From Austropuccinia psidii (taxonomy: Eukaryota; Basidiomycota; Pucciniomycetes; Pucciniales; Sphaerophragmiaceae): a DNA stretch of 64,000 bases. Shown here in pieces: positions 57,441-64,000 of the stretch (position 1 is its first letter; every line of letters starts with the position of its first letter). The translations under genes were made by a program, and so were the position numbers. The notes below the pieces were generated by a model. The model had not been told where the DNA came from. It did not search any database and was given only the letters and a program-made list of their open reading frames with translations. Location of the stretch: NCBI GenBank assembly GCA_023105745.1, contig JALGQZ010000018.1, positions 21,660,132 through 21,724,131 of the forward strand, in the 5' to 3' direction.

Positions 57441-59628
57441 TTATGCATCCCTCCTTTCCTTGGTTATTTCAAAAACTACATCCTTTGAGCATAACTTGTA
57501 TAAACTACTAGTTATGTGAGCAAAGTTTTTGATGTGGTTTCTATAGTAGCTAGCAAATCCAAGGAAAGATTGCATTTCTTTAATGTTCTTTGGTACTGGC
57601 TTTTGCAGTACTGCTGCTACTTTGTTCTGGTCAATTGCCAGACTAAGGCCTGAGACTTTGTGTCCTAGAGCTAGTAGCTCTTGTTGGCCAAAATTACACT
57701 TTTTAACTGAAATTTTCAGATTGATGGGTGTACATTTACTTAGCACTCTGTCTATGTATTGTACATGGTCTTCCCATGTCTCTGAGTATATAATGATATC
57801 ATCAATATACACTACCATCCAGCCTTCCATTATTTCTTCTTGAAATATGGTGTCCATCATCCTTTGGAAGTGGGCTGGTGCATTCTTGATGCCAAATGGC
57901 ATCCTGGTGTACTCATATATGCCCATATGGCATATTATTCTGAGTAATTTCATGGAGTTTGGTTTAACTCCATTTTGGTGAAAGCCCTTCATACAATCCA
58001 TCTTGGTTATGTATTTGGCTTTGGCCAATTTATCCAAGGCATGAGGTATCCTTGGTATAGGATACCTGTCTGCTTTTGTGTAGTTGTTCAGGGCTCTGAA
58101 GTCTCCACACAATCTAGACTTGCCATCATGCCAGGTGATTAGGACAGGAGTGGTGATTTCCACTATTTCATTATGTCCAATCTTCCTAATGACATCCATG
58201 TCCAGGAGTTCATTGGTATGTTTCTCAATCTCTTTCCTGGTCTCCAGACTTGCTGGGTAAGGAGGTCTCCTTAACATGGGTGGATAAGGCCTTTCTACAT
58301 CCAGATATAGTTCTATATCATGGCCTTTGATCTTGCCTAATGGCTCTTCACCAATGGCAAATGCTGGTCTATTCTTCCTCAGCATCTTCAGTAAACTTAG
58401 CTTTTGTTTCCTGGTGAGGGTAGTGCTAAACTGTCCCTCTCTGAATTCTTTCAGGAGTTCTTCCAGTGGGTCCTGAGAAGATATCTGGTATATATCAAGA
58501 GAAAATTTCTTTTCCTTGTTAGTACCAATGGTAATATGCCTATTTTTACTGTTGTAAATATCTATGCCATACATCCTCTGGTAATCTGTTCCCAGTAAAA
58601 AACCTTGGATGTGGGCATCTTCAAGCACTACAAACTCTGGGTTGAGTCTGATATTACCTTTTCTGTGGGGTATAATTATCTCTTTGATAATTGTCCCAAT
58701 GGAGGTCATCTTTCCAGATGCACTCTTAAAGTTCTTTGCCCTGGTGGGCAAGAGTTCTTTTTCCCAGTTTGGGAAGTGGTTATCCAGATAATTTCTGGCC
58801 ACTATGGAGCAGTGTGCTCCACTGTCAATGATCAGTGGGTGCTTAGCATTGTCAATACATACAGTCATTTTTGTGGCTGTTCCATGTATATATGCCATTC
58901 CTTTGGTTGGTATAACCAGGAATGTTTGTGCATCTTGTGTATGTTTACACAAGCTCTTGTTGGCAGTGTCTTGTGGCATGCCTGCTTCCAACTGCATATC
59001 CCGGATTTCTAGTGGGGTTTCCTCTTGGTATTCCACTAGAAATTCCTCTCTTGGGTCTTGATCCTCATCAGATGGTTCTCTAATGGCATCACCCATAGAG
59101 TCTGATTCAGAATCCTCTGTTGGAGGTTCTTCTTCAGGGACTTTTTTTATAGCATAGACTTTCTTCTTTGCTTTTGGAGAGTTGTTGGCATAGTGGTCTG
59201 TTGAACCACAATTGTGACAAGAATTCTTCTTCTTTGCCACTTCTGCCACTCTTTCTCTGGGTTTGTCTTTAAACTCTACCCTGAAAGGTTGTTTCTCTTT
59301 GAAACTATTGCTTCTATATGGGGTGAATTTCCCTATATTAGTCCTTTTCCTTATGTCTTGTAAGGTATTGGCTATATCATCTAGAGTGCACTTTTGGTTG
59401 CATCCGCACTTTACTGCATGCTCTAGCTCTCCTGGCAGTTGTGTCAGAAGTTTATGATTCCTCATTTCAATGTTCATTTGAGGATCAATGGCTTTAAGTC
59501 TTTTAGACTGTCTAAGACACCACTCATATGGATCTTTGTCCACAGAGTATTTGTCATTTTCAAATGACATGGTCTTTTGCCATATCCAAGTTCCATTACT
59601 GTACTTTTGGATTATTTGACTCTTCCAC
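57441..59628 (-). pseudogene. gag-pol: Gag C-terminus, protease and RT of element C
   Basis: Open from the element E edge (59628, [19 protein letters not shown]) to TAA at 57441, where the frame expects a Tyr codon (ERRDA then stop). In the 709-codon part from 59570: zinc knuckle near 116 reads [14 protein letters not shown], so the last Cys is lost; protease site [11 protein letters not shown] near 245; RT about 420-640 with [18 protein letters not shown] and YIDD near 587; [10 protein letters not shown] after it. Autonomous-type gypsy element, inactivated by insertion of E and D, one nonsense codon, two frameshifts and the zinc-knuckle change. Confidence 0.9.
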
Positions 59629-60410
59629 TGTGGTATACCTATACCAGTTTAGCTTAATGGACCAATAAAAAAATATCATAATAAAAATAACCTGCTTGTG
59701 TAACCTTAAAAAACTAATATTCTATAAAAAAAAACAAAAGAAAAGAAAAAAGACAAGTCAGTATTCTACTTATTTAATGAATATTTGAATTCAAGAAAAG
59801 AAAAACCTTGTTATTTAATCTTTGGATTCTAATTTTGTGTAAATTCTTAAAAAAAAAAAAATAATAATAATATAAATTATGAAAGCTGTATTATTGTAGT
59901 ATTACATGGGAATTAATTTCTCTTATTGGTGGAAACTGTGCAGTTGTGGTTGATTTTAATTCAAAATATTTTGAGGAAGCCTTATTTAGTTGCTTCTGTT
60001 AAGAAGAGTATTGAGATGAGCTCTATTTTAATTAAAAAAAATATTATTATGCTGAGTTAGTGAAGTTATATTTGTTTTATTTTTGATGTCATTCTATTTT
60101 TCAATATAGAATAGTAGTAGTGTGGATTATTTTAGGTATTCCATTGAGATGATGATAGTGGAAGGGAATTGCTTTAAATTTTAATGGTGTAAATTATTGA
60201 GTTGATTAGTAGTGCTGAGTATTATTAGAAAAAAATATATAATTAAGGATGTATAGTGTAAAGGGTGACAAGAGTGATGAGTGGAGTGAAGGTATAAAGC
60301 CTTATCTTGGTGGTAGTAAATTATCTATGGGTTTATAAAATGCTTAGTAATCCAGGTGAAATTAAAGAAGAGCTAGTTTTCATATGCATATGCATAAAAC
60401 AGTTTGTGAA

Positions 60411-60432
60411 AACCCTAAACCCTAACCCTAAT
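60411..60432 (+). repeat. Telomere-like CCCTAA repeats in the element E LTR
   Basis: AACCCTAAACCCTAACCCTA: about three to four CCCTAA units just upstream of the TATA box. Too short to be a telomere; it may be a binding site for a Myb-type telobox protein, or chance. Confidence 0.5.
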
Positions 60433-60444
60433 CCCCCTAAAGAA

Positions 60445-60453
60445 TATAAATAG
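60445..60453 (+). promoter_or_regulatory. TATA box of the element E LTR
   Basis: TATAAATAG, the same core as in the element D LTRs, 13 bp after the telomere-like repeats. The likely start of the element transcript lies shortly downstream. Confidence 0.55.
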
Positions 60454-60537
60454 TCGAACTTTTTTCCTCTCCAGACTTTTTCCCATCTGGAAATTGTAAC
60501 TTCTACTTATTTTTTCCAAATCCCTTATCTAAGAGGT

Positions 60538-61836
60538 TAAATTAGAAAATTGTTTGATAAATTAAGCTTAGTAATTGAGGTTCTTTGTTGACATAGATCA
60601 AGAGAACCAATAGCGTGAAAAGATTTTAATTCATCCCTCACTAGCAGGCAGACTAATAATAATAATAATTAGGATCTTAACACTTGAAGCTCAAGAGTAA
60701 GGCATCTCTGGAGTTTAGTGATTAAACCTTAAAAGTAATTTTTAGAGAGTTTTAAAATAAAACCATCACTTTAAATTAATTTTCTCAGATTTTAAAATAA
60801 AACCTGAATTTTCAAAGTAATTTTACTACTTTTAAGCTAAAGTAGAACCCCTTAAATCAATTCAATTTCATCAAGATACATATACAACTAAAATAAAACC
60901 CATCAACAACCACAACTAAATTATTTAACATAATCAATAACATTTTCACATCCCTATTCACATTAATCACCTATCCATTCAGAAGTTGTAAGAAACAATT
61001 TTCACATTATACTGGAAATATATTTCTTTCAGTCCTGAACTATCTCCAAATTAATAACTTTACATTAAATTAAGACTACTCCTATTATAACATCAATATT
61101 TAAAATAAACAGCTTACCATTACATAGATCAAAGGGTTTGTTGAGCTCATAAGCTATAAATTTATTATTTTTTATAACCTCACAAAACATATCACATATT
61201 ATACTATAGGAGTTAAATTTTTTAGGTTATAAATATAGTTCAACACCTACTCAATTTAACTTATTTTACCTGAATTTATTTCAAGTTATTTTTTTTCCCT
61301 TAATAATAATATACTGTCATAAGTGATATCAAGTGCTATTTATTTCTCTCTCATATTGTAACTGTCTGTACTATTTCACTTTAAAAAAAAAAAAACATAA
61401 AATATATATATAAGAGTTTTGTTTGGATTGTTGAATAGTAAGAAGTTTGTTATTCTTTATTTTTTTATTATTATTAAATTTGTTATCCTTTGTAAAATTA
61501 TTTTGGTGTATTCCAACCAGAATTTCTGGAAGTTTTAAAAAGTATTTATTTATTAAGGTTTTAACTAACCATTTTTTTTAAGTAGAGCAAAGTCTGATTA
61601 GAGATTGTTGAGTACAATATTCTCTGATCAAGCCACTATCAATAATAAAAATTGATTTGGTGAACTCAGTAAAGATAACTTAGCATATTAGGAAGGGCAG
61701 TCTAGATTATTCTAGCACACAAGCAGAGCAAGGGTTACAAGTCCCAAAACAGCAATTCAAAACTGTTTTCTTGTAATTTCCCCTTCCAGGTACTGCCTCA
61801 TTTTATCCCACACGCAGAGGAGTTCCCACATCTGGT
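60538..61836 (+). repeat. Tandem unit 1 in the element E LTR
   Basis: 1,299-bp unit starting TAAATTAGAAAATTG and ending GAGTTCCCACATCTGGT. It is joined to unit 2 at GGTTAAATTAGAA; GGTT is present at both parent sites, so a microhomology junction is likely. Confidence 0.85.
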
Positions 61837-63127
61837 TAAATTAGAAATTTGTTTGATAAATTAAGCTTAGTAATTGAGGTTCGTTGTTGACATAGATCAA
61901 GAGAACCAATAGTGTGAAAAGATTTTAATTCATCCCTCACTAGCAGGCAGACTAGTAATCATAATAATTAGGAACTTAACACTTGAAGCTCAAGAGTAAG
62001 GCATCTCTGGAGTTTAGTGATTAAACCTTAAAAGTAATTTTAGATAGTTTTAAAATAAAACCATCACTTTAAAGTAATTTTCTCAGATTTTAAAATAAAA
62101 CCTGATCATTTCAAAGTAATTTTACTACTTTTAAGCTAAAGTAGAACCCCTTAAATCAATTCAATTTCATCAAGATACATATACAACTAAAATAAAACCC
62201 ATCAACAACCACAACTAAATTATTTAACATAATCAACAACATTTTCACATCCATATTCACATTAATCACCTATCCATTCAGAAGTTATAAGAAACAATTT
62301 TTACATTATACTGGAAATATATTTCTTTCAGTCCTGAACTATCTCCAAATTAATAACTTTACATTAAATTAAGACTACTCCTATTATAACATCAATATTT
62401 AAAATAAACAGCTTACCATTACATAGATCAAAGGGTTTGTTGAACTCATAAGCTATAAATTTATTATTTTTTATAACCTCACAAAACATATCACATATTA
62501 TACTATAGTAGTTGAATCTTTTAGGTTATAAATATAGCTCAACATTCAGTCAATTTAACCTATTTTACCTGAATATATTTCAAGTTATTTTTCCCTTAAT
62601 AATCATTTACTGTTATAAGTGATATCAAGTGCTATTTATTTCTCTCTCATATTGTAGCTTTCTGTACTATTTCACTTTAAAAAAAAAAACATAAAATATA
62701 TATATAAGAGTTTTGTTTGGATTGTTGAATAGTAAGAAGTTTGTTCTTCTTTATTCTTTTTTTTATATCATTTATCATCTTTTGTAAAATTATTTTGGTG
62801 TAATTCAACCAGATTTTCTGGAAGTTTTAAAAAGTATTTATTTATTAAGGTTTTAACTAACCATTTTTTTAAGTAGAGCAAAGTCTGATTAGAGATTGTT
62901 GAGTACAATATTTTCTGATCAAGCCACTATCAATAATAAAAATTGATTTGGTGAACTCAGTAAAGATAACTTAGCATATTAGGAAGGGCAGTCTAGATTA
63001 TTCTAGCACACGAGCAGAGCAAGGGTTACAAGTCCCAAAACAGCAATTCAAAACTGTTTTCTTGTAATTTCCCCTTCCAGGTACTGCCTCATTTTATCCC
63101 ACACGCAGAGGAGTTCCCACATCTGGT
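61837..63127 (+). repeat. Tandem unit 2 in the element E LTR
   Basis: Nearly identical to unit 1, with scattered substitutions and small indels in T/A runs. It ends at the functional LTR end and primer site. Confidence 0.85.
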
Positions 63128-63141
63128 GTCCCAACAGTGGC
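63122..63141 (+). other. Primer binding site of element E
   Basis: TCTGGTGTCCCAACAGTGGC, identical to that of element D. Confidence 0.85.
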
Positions 63142-63219
63142 AGGCAGATAGGAATATAATCAGAATAATTCCAGCTTGATCTTAAAAATAATAATAATAA
63201 ATAAATATATTTTTGAAAA

Positions 63220-63501
63220 CTGGAATCAAATAATTTTACATATAAGAAGGAAACATCATCATCTCCCCATTCATCATCAAAAGCCTCATCTGAATCATAT
63301 CATTACTATTACCCATTAAAACAATTCACACCACCAGGACAAGAATCACAAGCAGATTCTAGCTTACTGGTTTCCACCCCAAAAACAAGGAAGAAGGAAG
63401 AGGAAAGGTTGAAAGAATTCTTTTTCAGCCTTATTCAAGACTTCAAAAGTAGAAAGCAGAAAGAAGGGAAATTTGAAGGAAGATCCTACAAAATAGAACA
63501 A
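63220..63501 (+). CDS. AUG-less N-terminal extension of Gag (element E), probable CUG start
   Basis: The gag frame is open from CTG at 63220 (context AAAACTGGAA: A at -3, G at +4), only one codon after an in-frame TGA (63214-63216), and continues without any ATG to 63502. Its protein is similar to the same region of element D, beginning KLES here and KLET there. Good evidence that the segment is translated. Confidence 0.6.
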
Positions 63502-64000
63502 ATGGAACAGTCAACATCAAAATTACCACCTTTGCCTGAAGATACTGTTGAAGAACAGTATGAGGAAGAGAGTGAAGAAGAAGATCAATCTGAACATGTA
63601 AAAAATATTTTAAGTCAGTTGCAGATTCTCCTGAAAGGATCAAAGAAGAAGAAAGGTAAAAGAAGAGAATCAACATCATACACACCAGGAGCCAGTCCTA
63701 GTGAAGCTACTTTACCCAGACATGTTAGACCAGAAGAATCACCAATTTCACCAACACCTGTACCTAGAGCAACCTCTACCCCGGTAACAGAGCCAAGATC
63801 ATCAAATGTTCCAAGAAAAGTTTTTGTTTCAACACCAACACATCCAAGTCCATTACATCAGGAAATTCCAAGACAAGAAAGATCTGTAGTAAAAATAAAA
63901 GCAAAAAATTATAATCTTAATTTCAATGGTGAAGAAGTTGAAAAATTTATCAAGAAGATTGAAAGAATAGCCCAAATTGAAGGTGCAACAGAAGAAGATC
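63502..64000 (+). CDS. gag: Gag of element E, N-terminal part (cut by window end)
   Basis: From ATG at 63502 the frame is open for 166 codons to the window edge. It opens MEQSTSKLPPLPEDTVEEQY, against MDQQSTSNLLPLPPEDTGEE in element D, then has TSYTPGASPSEATLPRHVRP and the capsid start NLNFNGEEVEKFIKKIERIA. It is clearly a homologue of the element D Gag, with many silent and some replacement changes. Confidence 0.88.
   Translation, partial: MEQSTSKLPPLPEDTVEEQYEEESEEEDQSEHVKNILSQLQILLKGSKKKKGKRRESTSYTPGASPSEATLPRHVRPEESPISPTPVPRATSTPVTEPRSSNVPRKVFVSTPTHPSPLHQEIPRQERSVVKIKAKNYNLNFNGEEVEKFIKKIERIAQIEGATEED

Larger units (their letters stand above)
59629..63121 (+). repeat. 5' LTR of element E with an internal tandem duplication
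   Basis: TGTGGTATACC...GAGTTCCCACA, 3,493 bp. Two near-identical units of about 1.3 kb follow each other (60538-61836 and 61837-63127). The first unit already ends with the LTR end plus TCTGGT of the primer site, so the duplication ran across the LTR-primer-site junction. Without it the LTR would be about 2.2 kb, the family size. Confidence 0.85.
59629..64000 (+). mobile_element. Element E: family-3 sister element, 5' part
   Basis: Starts TGTGGTATACCTATACC inside the gag of element C (target TCCAC at 59624-59628). It has an unusually long LTR to 63121, the primer site TGGTGTCCCAACAGTGGC, and the start of a Gag like that of element D. It leaves the window, so its pol content and 3' LTR are unknown. 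Confidence 0.88.

Noticed and set aside
56078..59061. Plus-strand ORFs of 60-135 codons opposite pol of element C
   Set aside because: Shadows of the RT/integrase frame.
60411..60432. True telomere or chromosome end
   Set aside because: Only three to four units, inside an LTR with sequence on both sides.

Overview
The window looks like repeat-rich, AT-rich nuclear DNA from a fungus. The Ty3/gypsy proteins (WPWW-type Gag capsid, YIDD reverse transcriptase, DX35E integrase, chromodomain-like pol tail) resemble those I remember from rust fungi, most of all the very large, repeat-inflated genome of Austropuccinia psidii. That species name rests on memory and was not searched. I found no convincing host gene, rRNA or tRNA. 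Almost everything recognisable is LTR retrotransposon, stacked by nested insertion, plus a decayed PIF/Harbinger transposase, a small hAT-like MITE, and old AT-rich relics.

There are three main LTR families. Family 1 (LTR about 2.19 kb, starts TGTGAGCC): a solo LTR at 6696-8890 (TSD TATAG) and a complete Gag-only element at 13849-21275 (TSD GTTAC). An F-type relative lies at about 860-2714 and at 29787-31178 plus 38542-38694. Family 2 (LTR about 1.4-1.5 kb, starts TGTCAGCC): degraded LTR pieces at 5956-6695 and 8896-9647, a solo LTR at 12454-13848 plus 21281-21390 (TSD CACTG), a young 7.36-kb Gag-Pro element B at 31179-38536 (TSD GTATT), and an autonomous-type element C with pol, minus strand, 38695-59628 and leaving the window. 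Family 3 (LTR 2.3-2.4 kb, starts TGTGGTATACC, PBS TGGTGTCCCAACAGTGGC): an LTR at 27672-29786, a 15-kb element D at 40660-55732, and the 5' part of a sister element E from 59629 to the end.

Left stack: element A sits in the family-2 solo LTR, and another family-1 solo LTR sits in an older family-2 LTR. Right stack: a family-3 LTR cuts a Harbinger transposase; an F-type LTR cuts that LTR; B and C cut the F LTR; D cuts the pol of C; E cuts the gag of C. Pol of C is broken by the two insertions, one nonsense codon and two single-base frameshifts.

The most interesting points are these. (i) Elements A and B, from different families, each join gag or gag-pro in frame to the last ~30 codons of pol, with RT, RNase H and integrase missing. 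(ii) In D and E the gag frame is open and conserved for ~93 codons upstream of the first ATG, has no ATG, and begins just after a stop at a CTG in excellent context, which suggests non-AUG initiation. (iii) D carries a second ORF, overlapping gag-pro by ATGA, with a retropepsin-like fold whose DTG has become DQT. (iv) D has no visible RT but holds 5 kb of strange 3' sequence: a CpG-rich antisense ORF with possible splice sites, a MITE, a six-copy spaced motif, paired hairpins and a duplicated polypurine tract.
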